A DNA stretch of 64,000 bases from Spirochaetia bacterium UBA5763 (GCA_002418835.1 DIEX01000011.1:1-64000), one strand, 5' to 3'. Shown: positions 8,909-17,617, numbered from the stretch's first letter. Notes: a model not told the origin generated them from the letters alone. Made by a program: numbers and translations.

Positions 8909-9730
8909 CTACACCACATCAGCAAAATGCGGCTTCAGTTTTGAAAAAACAGCGATCCCGATAGCAAGAGAAATCAGTGTCACGCCCCAAAAATATAGTG
9001 TCAACATCGGTTCACACCAGAACCCTCGGTGAAACAGAAAGCTGTCCCTGTATCCTGCCACAATATAATACATAGGGTTCAGTTTTAGTACCCAGTGAAA
9101 TTTTTCCGGGAACATTTCAATCTGCCAGAAAATAGGGGTAAGATAAAAAAAGAATCTCAGAAATATTGTAATTATATTATTTATATCAGGGAAAAAAAGG
9201 TTCACTGCAGAAGAAAACCAAGATAATCCCAGCAGAAGCATACCTGTGGCAAATGAATAATAGAAAAACTGAAACCAGTAGAACGACGGGTAAACCCTGT
9301 TCAGAAGCAGGATGACTATCATGACAATTACAACAATACCATGCAGAAGATATTCCGATAAAATCTTAACAAGGGGAAGAATGCTCACCCTGAAATCTAC
9401 TTTTTTTAAAAGAAAAGAGTAAGATCGGATTGACGCTGTGGCCTGTGAAAGTGCGCTCTGGAAGAAAGTATATGCCATCAGTCCGGTTATAAGATAAGCA
9501 ATAAAGGGGACTTCCATATTCCGCCCCCCTCTGAATCCTAGTCCGAATATAATCCAGAAAATCGCCATTAAAGCAAGGGGATCAAGTACAGACCATGCGA
9601 GCCCCATAAGATTTGCTGCATATTTCTGTTTAAAATCTCTCCTGGTAAGCTCATACATCAGGTATTTGTTTTTATATATATGGCTCAAAAAACTGATGCC
9701 TTCAGAAAATAATTTAAACGGATTCAGCAT
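8909..9730 (-). CDS. wzm: Polysaccharide ABC exporter permease, Wzm type
   Basis: 273 residues with about six hydrophobic segments and the ABC-2 entry sequence YELTRRDFKQKYAANLMGLAWSVL, typical of Wzm/KpsM/TagG permeases. LNPMYYIVAGYRDSFLF near the C-terminus is another family mark. It forms the membrane channel that flips the lipid-linked polysaccharide to the periplasm with the Wzt-like ATPase. It is the first gene of the minus-strand operon, so the promoter should lie in 9731-9900, which it shares with the divergent cysD. Confidence 0.94.
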   Translation of the reverse strand: MLNPFKLFSEGISFLSHIYKNKYLMYELTRRDFKQKYAANLMGLAWSVLDPLALMAIFWIIFGLGFRGGRNMEVPFIAYLITGLMAYTFFQSALSQATASIRSYSFLLKKVDFRVSILPLVKILSEYLLHGIVVIVMIVILLLNRVYPSFYWFQFFYYSFATGMLLLGLSWFSSAVNLFFPDINNIITIFLRFFFYLTPIFWQIEMFPEKFHWVLKLNPMYYIVAGYRDSFLFHRGFWCEPMLTLYFWGVTLISLAIGIAVFSKLKPHFADVV

Positions 9731-9923
9731 TCTTACTCCATAATAAAGATCAAAAGCAACCAGCGGAACCGCCGACTTTCTTATTTTTTTACTTTATATT
9801 TTAACAACAGTACTAATTTCAGTCATTGTCATGTATCGTCAAATAAAAAAATAAAAATATATTGAACAATTATAATAATGCCAGATCATGACATTTCAGT
9901 CAAACAAATTCCAGGAAACCACC
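9731..9923. promoter_or_regulatory. Divergent intergenic region between the glycan operon and cysD
   Basis: About 190 bases separate the Wzm start from the chosen cysD start and must hold both promoters. A TATAAT hexamer lies at 9871-9876 on the plus strand, but its -35 partner is poor. A short GC-rich hairpin (gcggaaccgc) followed by T-rich sequence lies near 9761-9790. No strong operator is visible. The shared region would allow joint control of glycan synthesis and sulfate activation. Confidence 0.45.
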
Positions 9924-10823
9924 ATGAAATACCAATACCTCAAATCTCTTGAAGCTGATAGTATCCATATAATTCGCGAAGCTGTTGCCGAAGCAGACAA
10001 CCCGGTTATGCTGTATTCAATAGGGAAGGATTCCGGCGTCATGCTTCACCTTGCCTTAAAAGCCTTTTACCCGATGAAACCCCCATTTCCGCTATTACAC
10101 GTTGACACAACATGGAAATTCAGTGACATGATAAAATTCAGGGATGAAACCGCAAAAAAATTCGGTCTCGAGCTCCTTACATATACAAATCCCGAAGGTG
10201 CCGGCAATAAAATAACACCCTTTACACACGGCAGCGCCAGATTCACAGATATAATGAAAACAGAGGGCCTCAAGCAGATCCTCGATAAGAATAAATACGA
10301 TATAGTTTTCGGAGGTGCCCGACGTGATGAGGAGAAGAGCCGTGCAAAGGAACGTGTCTTCTCCTTCAGGGACAGCAATCACAGGTGGGACCCGAAAAAC
10401 CAGAGGCCCGAGATATGGAACCTGTACAATGTGCAGAAAAAACCGGGAGAGAGCATCCGGGTGTTCCCCCTTTCAAACTGGACAGAGCTTGATGTGTGGC
10501 GGTACATTGAAATTGAAAACATACCTGTTGTTCCTCTATACTTCGCAAAAGAACGCCCTGTTGTTGAGCGCGGGGGGCAGCTTCTCATGGTGGATGATGA
10601 CCGTTTCCCCCTTGAACCCGGAGAAAAGCCGATGATGAAAATAGTTCGATTCAGAACACTGGGGTGCTACCCTCTTACTGCTGCAACAGAATCCCCTGCT
10701 TCAACAATTGAAGAGATAGTTGCCGAAATGGAATCATCACGCATGTCTGAGAGATCAGGGCGGCTCATAGACTTCGACCAGTCCGGCAGCATGGAGAAGA
10801 AGAAACAGGAAGGTTATTTTTAA
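9924..10823 (+). CDS. cysD: Sulfate adenylyltransferase subunit 2 (CysD)
   Basis: 299 residues from the ATG at 9924, which has AGGAA 7 bases upstream; an ATG at 9888 would add 12 residues not expected in the family. The PP-loop SIGKDSG binds ATP, and GGARRDEEKSRAKER plus the C-terminal LGCYPLT and RSGRLIDFD segments are CysD hallmarks. With CysN it makes APS from sulfate and ATP. It is followed one base later by the cysNC fusion and then cysQ. There is no cysH or sulfite reductase beside it, so PAPS for sulfation, not cysteine synthesis, is the likely end product. Confidence 0.97.
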   Translation: MKYQYLKSLEADSIHIIREAVAEADNPVMLYSIGKDSGVMLHLALKAFYPMKPPFPLLHVDTTWKFSDMIKFRDETAKKFGLELLTYTNPEGAGNKITPFTHGSARFTDIMKTEGLKQILDKNKYDIVFGGARRDEEKSRAKERVFSFRDSNHRWDPKNQRPEIWNLYNVQKKPGESIRVFPLSNWTELDVWRYIEIENIPVVPLYFAKERPVVERGGQLLMVDDDRFPLEPGEKPMMKIVRFRTLGCYPLTAATESPASTIEEIVAEMESSRMSERSGRLIDFDQSGSMEKKKQEGYF

Positions 10824-10824
10824 A

Positions 10825-12735
10825 ATGGACGGTATATTAAAATTTCTCACCTGCGGAAGTGTTGATGACGGCAAATCAACCCTCATTGGAAGATTGCTTT
10901 ATGAAACAGGGAACGTCTTTGATGATCACCTTGAAACACTTAAGCTTGAGAGCGCCCGCATAGGGAACGCTGACGGGAAAATCGATTACTCACTCCTCCT
11001 TGACGGTCTTATGGCTGAGAGGGAACAGGGTATAACTATAGATGTTGCATACAGGTATTTTTCAACAACTGCCCGTAAGTTCATTGTTGCAGATACCCCG
11101 GGGCACGTACAGTACACGCGGAACATGGCAACAGGAGCATCAAACTGCGATGCCGCCATCATTCTTGTTGACGCCCGGCTTGGTGTTCTTGCCCAGACCA
11201 GAAGGCATGCGCTTATATGCTCACTAATGGGGATAAAACATATCCTGTTTGCTGTTAACAAGATGGATCTTGTCAATTGGGACAGATTCAGGTTTGAATC
11301 CATACGTGTTGATTGCCTGAAGATATCTGAAGATCTGGCGAATCTGAACCTTAAACCTGATGATTTTACATGCGTCCCCGTTTCAGCCCTTAACGGAGAC
11401 AACCTGGCAACTATGTCAAATATTACCCCATGGTATAACGGCCGCACGATTCTTAACTGGCTGGAGACTATTAAAAGCGTTTCTGATAACTCAGAAAAAG
11501 ATTTCAGGCTCCCGATTCAGTATGTTATTAAGCCGGGGATGTCAGCAGAAAGATGGCTTTCAGAGTCACTTGAATCGATAAAGCCGGAGGAACAGAAAAA
11601 TTTCAGGGGTTACAGCGGCAGGGTGGCATCAGGAACAGTTTCCACAAATGATAATATTATCATACTCCCTTCAGGACAGAAGAGCTCTGTCAAATCGATT
11701 TACATAGGTGATACAACGGCGGAAAAGGCCATTGCAGGTGACTCAATATCAATTACTCTGAAAGATGAAATTGATGTGAGCAGGGGGGACTGTATCGCCC
11801 ATGAAGATTCAAGGCCCGAACTGTCAGACCAGTTTAAAGCTCGCATTGTATGGATGGATCAGACCCCTCTCTATCCCGGGAGGATGTACAGGTTTAAAAG
11901 TTCATTCGGCTATGCCATGGCAGAGATAACTCACATTGCAAACCTCATCGATATGTCAGGCTACCAGAAACTATCAGCCGAAAAAATTGACATGAATGAT
12001 ATTGCTGAAGTTGAAATAAAAATCTCAAAACCGACACCCTATGCCCCCTATAAAGAGAACAGGGAAACCGGAAGTTTTATACTAATTGACAGGATAACAA
12101 ATGCAACCAGCGGCTGTGGAATGATAGAACACTCATTACGCAGAGCGCAGAATGTACACTGGCAGGCTATTGACATTACAAGGGAATCCAGGGCCCGCCT
12201 CATGGGGCAGAAGCCTGCTCTTATCTGGCTTACAGGTTTATCAGGAGCAGGTAAATCCACAATAGCTAATATTGTTGAAAAAGAGCTATTCGCTCTAAAC
12301 CGCCACACCATGCTTCTCGATGGTGACAATATAAGACACGGCCTGAACAGGGATCTGGGGTTTACAGAGACAGACCGAATTGAGAATATAAGGCGTATTG
12401 CTGAAGTAGCTAAACTTATGTCAGACGCAGGACTTATTGTACTGACATCTTTTATCTCCCCGTTCAGGGCCGAAAGGGAATTCGCCAGGAGCATAATGCC
12501 TGATGGTGAATTTATTGAAGTTTTTATTGATACCCCCATTGAAGTCTGTGAAGAGCGGGATACCAAAGGGTTATACAAAAAAGCCCGAAATGGTAAAATA
12601 CCCAACTTCACAGGCATTAACTCACCCTATGAATCCCCGGAATCCCCTGAAATCACCCTGGAAACAACAAAGGGTTCCCCGGAAGAACTGGCAGGACTCA
12701 TAATAACCTATCTGAAGGATAAAGGGATTATTTAA
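10825..12735 (+). CDS. cysNC: Bifunctional sulfate adenylyltransferase subunit 1 / APS kinase (CysN-CysC fusion)
   Basis: 636 residues. The N-terminal GTPase has G1 GSVDDGKST (11-19), G3 DTPGH and G4 NKMD, followed by EF-Tu-like beta-barrel domains to about residue 440. The C-terminal APS kinase begins GLSGAGKST (471-479) and continues with DGDNIRHGLNRDLGF and SFISPFRAER. The fusion resembles NodQ of rhizobia. The first half drives APS formation through GTP hydrolysis with CysD, and the second phosphorylates APS to PAPS. It starts one base after cysD ends. NodQ-type fusions can serve a sulfotransferase or assimilation; the neighbouring sulfotransferase favours the former here. Confidence 0.97.
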   Translation: MDGILKFLTCGSVDDGKSTLIGRLLYETGNVFDDHLETLKLESARIGNADGKIDYSLLLDGLMAEREQGITIDVAYRYFSTTARKFIVADTPGHVQYTRNMATGASNCDAAIILVDARLGVLAQTRRHALICSLMGIKHILFAVNKMDLVNWDRFRFESIRVDCLKISEDLANLNLKPDDFTCVPVSALNGDNLATMSNITPWYNGRTILNWLETIKSVSDNSEKDFRLPIQYVIKPGMSAERWLSESLESIKPEEQKNFRGYSGRVASGTVSTNDNIIILPSGQKSSVKSIYIGDTTAEKAIAGDSISITLKDEIDVSRGDCIAHEDSRPELSDQFKARIVWMDQTPLYPGRMYRFKSSFGYAMAEITHIANLIDMSGYQKLSAEKIDMNDIAEVEIKISKPTPYAPYKENRETGSFILIDRITNATSGCGMIEHSLRRAQNVHWQAIDITRESRARLMGQKPALIWLTGLSGAGKSTIANIVEKELFALNRHTMLLDGDNIRHGLNRDLGFTETDRIENIRRIAEVAKLMSDAGLIVLTSFISPFRAEREFARSIMPDGEFIEVFIDTPIEVCEERDTKGLYKKARNGKIPNFTGINSPYESPESPEITLETTKGSPEELAGLIITYLKDKGII

Positions 12736-12736
12736 A

Positions 12737-13510
12737 TTGTATAATCGGGAACTCCATATAATGAAAAAACTGGCAAGGGAGGCGGGGGATCTCATTCTCG
12801 GGTTATATAATTCACCAGATGGAGAAATTCACTCCTCTATAAAAACGGATGATTCACCCGTCACTAAAGCTGATATTATTGCCAACAGGCATATTGTTGA
12901 AAATCTTGAAAGGAAATTCCCCTCTTATGCTATCCTGAGCGAGGAATCTGCTGACGACCTTTCAAGGATTGAAAACAGCTTCTGTTTCCTTGTTGATCCT
13001 CTTGACGGGACAAAGGAGTTCATTAGAAGAAACGGCGAATTTACCGTGAATATTGCACTTGCGTCCAACCGGAAAATTATTGCCGGAGTGATATACGCCC
13101 CTGCCATCGATGAACTTTATTATGCAGCGAAAAAGGAGGGAGCCTTTCTCGAAACTACCAGCACCAGGAAAAAAATTTCAGTATCAGATAGAAATCAGAA
13201 ATTGAGAATAGCAGTTAGCAGATCCCACAGATCACCTGAAGAGGATGAGCTGATAAAAAAACTTAACATCACGGAAGTCATTGAAGCAGGAAGTTCTCTG
13301 AAAGGATGCCTGGTAGCCCGGGGAGATGCTGAAATCTATTACAGGCATGGGAGAACCATGGAGTGGGACACTGCCGCCATGCAGATTATAATAGAGGAAG
13401 CCGGGGGTGAAATGTATTATATTGACGGGAGCAGCATTTTATATAACAAAACAATTCCGAAAAATAGATCTTTTATTGCGAAGAACAGGAGCTCCGTTAT
13501 TGATTTATAA
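12737..13510 (+). CDS. cysQ: 3'(2'),5'-bisphosphate nucleotidase (CysQ)
   Basis: 257 residues, inositol-monophosphatase superfamily. Metal-binding motifs are present: the SEES stretch, DPLDGTKEF, and WDTAAMQIIIEEAGG near the C-terminus. CysQ hydrolyses PAP, the product of sulfotransferases, to AMP and so relieves product inhibition. The TTG at 12737 follows cysNC by one base and has AAAGGGA at good distance; the ATG at 12761 is an alternative that still keeps the family start. Its place in the same operon is expected if PAPS is used by a sulfotransferase. Confidence 0.93.
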   Translation: MYNRELHIMKKLAREAGDLILGLYNSPDGEIHSSIKTDDSPVTKADIIANRHIVENLERKFPSYAILSEESADDLSRIENSFCFLVDPLDGTKEFIRRNGEFTVNIALASNRKIIAGVIYAPAIDELYYAAKKEGAFLETTSTRKKISVSDRNQKLRIAVSRSHRSPEEDELIKKLNITEVIEAGSSLKGCLVARGDAEIYYRHGRTMEWDTAAMQIIIEEAGGEMYYIDGSSILYNKTIPKNRSFIAKNRSSVIDL

Positions 13511-13515
13511 TGATT

Positions 13516-13917
13516 TCAGATTATATCCGCAAGAGTTGTCTTTTCCAGTTTATCAGCTATAAATGTACGGATCTCCCTGAAAACAGCAAGAGTTTTCTGC
13601 TCCTTTTCAATGGGGGTATGATCAAAAAAGAACTCACTTACAGATTGAGTCGGCGCCAGCGCACCATCCATTATCCTTATTACACCTGCAAGTGTAATCT
13701 CCGATGGCTCCTTTGCAATGGCATATCCTCCAGAAGCTCCCCTCTTTGCTTTTATATAACCGGTCTGCTTTAATGTCGTTAAAAGCTGTTCAAGATATTT
13801 TTTAGGAATATCATATTTCTCACAGATATCCTCTATTTTTACATACACGTCTTTACCGGCTCTGCCCATATATACAAGGGCAAGAAGTGAGTATTCACTT
13901 TTAGTTGTCAGCTTCAT
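13516..13917 (-). CDS. Rrf2-family transcriptional regulator (CymR-like)
   Basis: 133 residues with the Rrf2 winged helix: MKLTTKSEYSLLALVYMG, the IPKKYLEQLL recognition helix and KRGASGGYAIAK wing. The C-terminal part lacks the three-cysteine cluster that holds Fe-S in IscR and NsrR (only one Cys, at about residue 33). This makes it more like CymR, which senses sulfur status through a partner enzyme. It converges on cysQ with a 5-base gap. Control of the sulfate-activation operon is a reasonable guess from position only. Confidence 0.85.
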   Translation of the reverse strand: MKLTTKSEYSLLALVYMGRAGKDVYVKIEDICEKYDIPKKYLEQLLTTLKQTGYIKAKRGASGGYAIAKEPSEITLAGVIRIMDGALAPTQSVSEFFFDHTPIEKEQKTLAVFREIRTFIADKLEKTTLADII

Positions 13918-14006
13918 TATTAACCAGTTTTACAGCATATAAAAAAACGCAACAGATTTTTATTATCAAAATGTAAAACCGTCATTTTCTGATACACGAG
14001 AAGGTT

Positions 14007-14768
14007 TTAAGTGAAAACTCCTTTAATATACCCTTTTGTCAGTTCATGCTGCGGATCATTAAAAAGCTGTTCAGCAGGGCCATGTTCTATGAGCTCCCCG
14101 AGATACATAAAAATAACATAATCAGCGAGCTTTTTTGCCTGCCTCAGAACATGGGTAACAAGTATTATTGTATAATCATTTTTAAGCTCAATAAATTTTC
14201 TTTCAATATGCTGGCTTGATATTGGATCAAGAGATGAGGTCGGTTCATCACATAGTATCACTTCAGGTTTCACTGCAAGACCCCGCGCGAGACACAATCG
14301 TTGCTGCTGTCCAATTGAAAGCATTGATGCCGGAGAATTAAGTCTATTTTTTACTTCATCCCACAGGGCCACCTCTTTAAGATAGTGTTCAACAATCTCA
14401 GTCAGTTCTTTTTTCTTTTTTATTCCGTGAATCCTGGGACCGTAAGCAATATTGTCAAAGATAGACATAGGTAGAGGATAAGGTTTTTGCAGAAGCAAAC
14501 CCATCTTCTTTCTTAAATGTATAACTTCTACTTCCGGATCAAGCATATCCTCCCCATCAACAAAAATTTTACCTGTATATCTGACATTATCCATGCAATC
14601 AACAAGCCTGTTCATAGATTTTAGGAGAGTTGACTTACCGCATCCGGAAGGTCCGATAATTGCTGTTATTTTTTTATCAGGAATAGCTATACTCACATCT
14701 TTTAAAGCATGCTCTTTCCCATAATAAACGTTAAGATTTTTTATAGTGATATGTCCATTATCAATCAT
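14007..14768 (-). CDS. pstB: Phosphate-type ABC transporter ATPase (PstB)
   Basis: 253 residues. Walker A is GPSGCGKST (39-47), the signature is LSIGQQQRLCLARGLA and Walker B is VILCDEPTSSLDP. The LNVYYGKEHALKDVSI start and the NRLVDCM region are PstB hallmarks. It energises uptake through the PstC and PstA-like permeases encoded just upstream. It is the last gene of a four-gene operon and no phoU follows, which is unusual for a classical phosphate-regulated Pst locus. Confidence 0.93.
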   Translation of the reverse strand: MIDNGHITIKNLNVYYGKEHALKDVSIAIPDKKITAIIGPSGCGKSTLLKSMNRLVDCMDNVRYTGKIFVDGEDMLDPEVEVIHLRKKMGLLLQKPYPLPMSIFDNIAYGPRIHGIKKKKELTEIVEHYLKEVALWDEVKNRLNSPASMLSIGQQQRLCLARGLAVKPEVILCDEPTSSLDPISSQHIERKFIELKNDYTIILVTHVLRQAKKLADYVIFMYLGELIEHGPAEQLFNDPQHELTKGYIKGVFT

Positions 14769-14783
14769 CAGAATGTCTCTTTC

Positions 14784-15635
14784 TTATACTTTAAATTTTC
14801 TGTACCGTGCAGCAATCATGCGTGATAATATACTGATAATCAGTATTATGAATGTAAGGATTAAAGCTGAAGCATATGCCCTCTGCCGCACTGCTTCTAT
14901 TGGCATTTCAAGCTGGAAAAAAATCGCAAGTGAAAGAGAGGCAACTGGTTCAAAAAGGGATGAAGGCATATTATCAGTAAACCCGGCAGTAAAAAGTACT
15001 GCTGCCGCATCGCCTATTCCTCTTCCGAATGCGAGAAGAAATGATGAAACAATACCTGGAACAATCTGTCTGAAAAAGACAATAAAGCCGGCTTCATATT
15101 TTGTTGAACCAAGAGCAAAGGTGGCAGTCATAAGCTCCTCAGGGACCTGGCTTGCAATTTCATCAAGGCTTCGGCACATTACCGGCGTTATCAATATTGT
15201 TATAGCTATAATCCCGCCAAGAAGGGACGCTCTCATTCCGATGTACATCATAAAAGTAAAACATATTGTACCAATAACTATCGAAGGCACTCCTGTTAGT
15301 ATTTCCATAAAAAATCTCGTTACACTGGAAAACACAGACTTTTTATTTAAGTAAACATTAAGAAAAATAACAAGAGGCACACTGATAAATATTGATATTA
15401 TACCCGCACCACCGGCTATACAGAAACTCCCGGCTATTGCATGAAGCACCCCCCCCTCCTTCCCGAGATAAAAACCGCCCTTTGCTGATTTGGTTACCAT
15501 ATCCCAGTTCATTGCCGGTATCCCCTTAAGCGCGATTGTTCCTATTATAAAAAGGAGAGTACCTGCCATCAGGAGAAAGGCAAGCCACATTAACACTTTA
15601 AAAAAAATTTCTTCATATTCAGCAATTCTCATCAC
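14784..15635 (-). CDS. pstA: Phosphate-type ABC transporter permease (PstA)
   Basis: 283 residues with six predicted membrane spans. The cytoplasmic coupling loop reads DEIASQVPEELMTATFALGSTKYE, and GRGIGDAAAVLFTAG follows it, as in PstA. It overlaps pstC by 4 bases and probably forms a heterodimeric channel with it. Substrate is phosphate by family, with the reservation discussed under the binding protein. Confidence 0.92.
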   Translation of the reverse strand: MMRIAEYEEIFFKVLMWLAFLLMAGTLLFIIGTIALKGIPAMNWDMVTKSAKGGFYLGKEGGVLHAIAGSFCIAGGAGIISIFISVPLVIFLNVYLNKKSVFSSVTRFFMEILTGVPSIVIGTICFTFMMYIGMRASLLGGIIAITILITPVMCRSLDEIASQVPEELMTATFALGSTKYEAGFIVFFRQIVPGIVSSFLLAFGRGIGDAAAVLFTAGFTDNMPSSLFEPVASLSLAIFFQLEMPIEAVRQRAYASALILTFIILIISILSRMIAARYRKFKV

Positions 15636-16528
15636 TTAATTCCATTTTTCATTATACGGTGAATTATTATTCTTGCAATACTATTAAACAAAACAACTGT
15701 AACAAGAAGAACCAGCGATACAAACATAACTGCAGAATCATAAAGCGGAATTGACATCATCTCACCATAATTATTCGCAATTAGCGCTGACAGAGTATAA
15801 ACAGGATCAAATACATTACGGGGCATAGCAGCCACATTACCTGCAACCATCATAACAGCCATAGTCTCACCGAAGGCTCTCGATAATCCGAGAATAATAG
15901 CGGCTATTATCCCGGGATATATTTTGCGAATAACAACATGTTTTACGGTCTGCCACCTTGTTGCCCCGAGTGAATAAGACACCTCTCTCAACTCCTGAGG
16001 TACAAATTCAATCAGTTCAATAACAATATTTGTTATTATTGGAAATATCATAATTGATAAAACTACTGAAGCTGAAAGGAGACTGTATCCGGTTATGTTT
16101 AAACCGAACAACTTATGAGCAACGCCTGCAACTGCCGGAACAATACAAATAACACCCCATATACCATAAACCACTGAAGGTATACCTGCAAATATATCAA
16201 TAATACTTTTTGAAAGAACGGAAATCTTTTTGGGGGCGTACTCAGCAAGAAAAATTGAGCATAATATTCCAAGCGGAGCTGCAAGCATAATAGACAAAAA
16301 AGTAACAAACAGAGTCCCTGCTATAAAATATTTAAGACCAAATTCACCACCAAGGGGCTGCCAGTTGCCGCCCAATAGCAGTGAAAATAAAGAATTTGAT
16401 TCAAAAATCTTTTCAGATTTAACAGACAGCAGTATAAAATTTACTATAAGCAGAAGATTAAATGATATTGCTATAATTAAAATAATCTTTAAAGATAATT
16501 TATCTTTAATTTTTCTAATTTTAAACAC
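15632..16528 (-). CDS. pstC: Phosphate-type ABC transporter permease (PstC)
   Basis: 298 residues with six spans. Family marks are IFAGIPSVVYGIWG, the EAA loop VPQELREVSYSLGATRWQT and GLSRAFGETMAVMMVAGN. Its ATG at 16528 overlaps the stop of the binding-protein gene and its stop overlaps pstA, so the set is made as one unit. It is inner membrane and pairs with PstA. Confidence 0.93.
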   Translation of the reverse strand: MFKIRKIKDKLSLKIILIIAISFNLLLIVNFILLSVKSEKIFESNSLFSLLLGGNWQPLGGEFGLKYFIAGTLFVTFLSIMLAAPLGILCSIFLAEYAPKKISVLSKSIIDIFAGIPSVVYGIWGVICIVPAVAGVAHKLFGLNITGYSLLSASVVLSIMIFPIITNIVIELIEFVPQELREVSYSLGATRWQTVKHVVIRKIYPGIIAAIILGLSRAFGETMAVMMVAGNVAAMPRNVFDPVYTLSALIANNYGEMMSIPLYDSAVMFVSLVLLVTVVLFNSIARIIIHRIMKNGIK

Positions 16529-17475
16529 TACCTGTCACCGAGCTTATTGATATTTAATTTCATCTCTTCAGGCAGCAGCATTATGTATCCAGTATCCTGA
16601 ACATATTTCTGGCCGTCAGTCATAATCCATTTTAAAAAACTTTTTATCGACTCTTTTTGCGGAGCTCCTTTCAGTACCAGGTAAAGTTTTCTTGCCGGAG
16701 GTGAAGGAAATTTCCCCTCAGCAATTGCATGGGTCAATTCATCTCTTGTATTATAAATATTCTCCGCATTATCAATTTTACCATTTCCATTTATATCAAT
16801 AGGTATAACGGATAATCCTTTGATAGACTTTTTGGTATCTTTATCATACGCAAAATTTATATTATTATAACCGATCCCAAGAGGATCCTTCCGTACAGCT
16901 TCAGCAATTCCCGGATCTCCATATACACCCACTCCATTTAACTGTTCCTGTTTTTTCCCAAAAAAAGCACCCCAAGTCTGTGCTGCTCCACACGCATCTG
17001 ACCTGGTAAAAACATTCAAAGAAACATCTGATGAATACAACCTACTTATTTTATTCCATTTTTTGGGAGTGTCTTTGTCCCATATTGATGCGAACTCTTC
17101 TTTCCTCAGACCTTTTGATTTGATCTCTGAATGGAGCGGATTAGCAGAATTCATAACAGGAATCACTGCGTCAATTGCAACAGATACAAACCAAGCACCC
17201 CGTTCGATCTCTTCGGTTGAAACTTCCCTTGAAACCATCCCCATATCGACCATTCCGGAAAGGGTATCAGCCATTCCCTTTCCGGCACCGCCGGCACTTA
17301 TATTAAAATAAATATCAGAATTAGTTTTTTTATACTCTTCACTCCATTTAATCGCCATGGGATATAAGGCAAATGCACCCGACATGGAGATAGTATTATC
17401 TTTTGTTTTTTTCCCTCCACATGAACAAGCAGAAAATACAATTATTACAAGTGTAACAAATAATAACCTTTTCAT
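16528..17475 (-). CDS. PstS-like substrate-binding lipoprotein of divergent type
   Basis: 315 residues with a signal peptide ending in a cysteine-rich lipobox (FSACSCGG, C17 or C19). The mature part is PBP type II: ISMSGAFALYPMAIKW, ISAGGAGKGMADTL and VDMGMVSREVS. Classical PstS has GAGAT and GSGGG at these places, and the Asp/Ser pattern differs, so the ligand may be phosphate or another oxyanion. It is the first gene of the pst operon, with a strong AAAGGAGG ribosome site. It is transcribed away from a putative metal/Fe-S module across a region holding a perfect inverted repeat. Confidence 0.82.
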   Translation of the reverse strand: MKRLLFVTLVIIVFSACSCGGKKTKDNTISMSGAFALYPMAIKWSEEYKKTNSDIYFNISAGGAGKGMADTLSGMVDMGMVSREVSTEEIERGAWFVSVAIDAVIPVMNSANPLHSEIKSKGLRKEEFASIWDKDTPKKWNKISRLYSSDVSLNVFTRSDACGAAQTWGAFFGKKQEQLNGVGVYGDPGIAEAVRKDPLGIGYNNINFAYDKDTKKSIKGLSVIPIDINGNGKIDNAENIYNTRDELTHAIAEGKFPSPPARKLYLVLKGAPQKESIKSFLKWIMTDGQKYVQDTGYIMLLPEEMKLNINKLGDR

Positions 17476-17505
17476 TATTTAAGCCTCCTTTCAATTGTGC
17501 AGTAA

Positions 17506-17515
17506 CTCTATAGAG
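17506..17515. promoter_or_regulatory. Short palindrome ctctatagag upstream of the PstS-like gene
   Basis: A perfect 10-bp palindrome 31 bases upstream of the PstS-like start codon. It could be part of that promoter or an operator half-site; nothing else supports either role. Confidence 0.35.
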
Positions 17516-17557
17516 AATATAATTAAAACACATAGTTTTCTCGTAAAGCTTTTTTTA

Positions 17558-17563
17558 TTGACA
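17558..17563 (+). promoter_or_regulatory. -35 box TTGACA for the three-gene module
   Basis: A consensus TTGACA. Candidate -10 hexamers (TATATT at 17579-17584, 15-base spacer; TATTGT at 17581-17586, 17-base spacer) fall inside the left arm of the inverted repeat at 17571-17617. A regulator bound to the repeat would therefore block this promoter. Confidence 0.6.
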
Positions 17564-17570
17564 AAAAAAA

Positions 17571-17617
17571 TGTTAATATATATTGTCTACTTTATCGATA
17601 GACAATATATATTAACA
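17571..17617. promoter_or_regulatory. Perfect 19-bp inverted repeat, likely operator
   Basis: Left arm TGTTAATATATATTGTCTA at 17571-17589 and its exact reverse complement at 17599-17617, with a 9-base centre ctttatcga. It lies between the divergent pst-like operon and the module starting at 17631, covers the probable -10 and transcription start, and ends 13 bases before the ATG. The length and perfect symmetry suit a dimeric repressor. The AT-rich arms ending in TTGTCTA do not match an operator I can name with confidence. Confidence 0.85.

Noticed and set aside
9924..13510. Assimilatory sulfate reduction operon
   Set aside because: No PAPS reductase or sulfite reductase is present in the window; a sulfotransferase is.
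13516..13917. IscR-type Fe-S regulator
   Set aside because: The three-cysteine cluster of IscR is absent.
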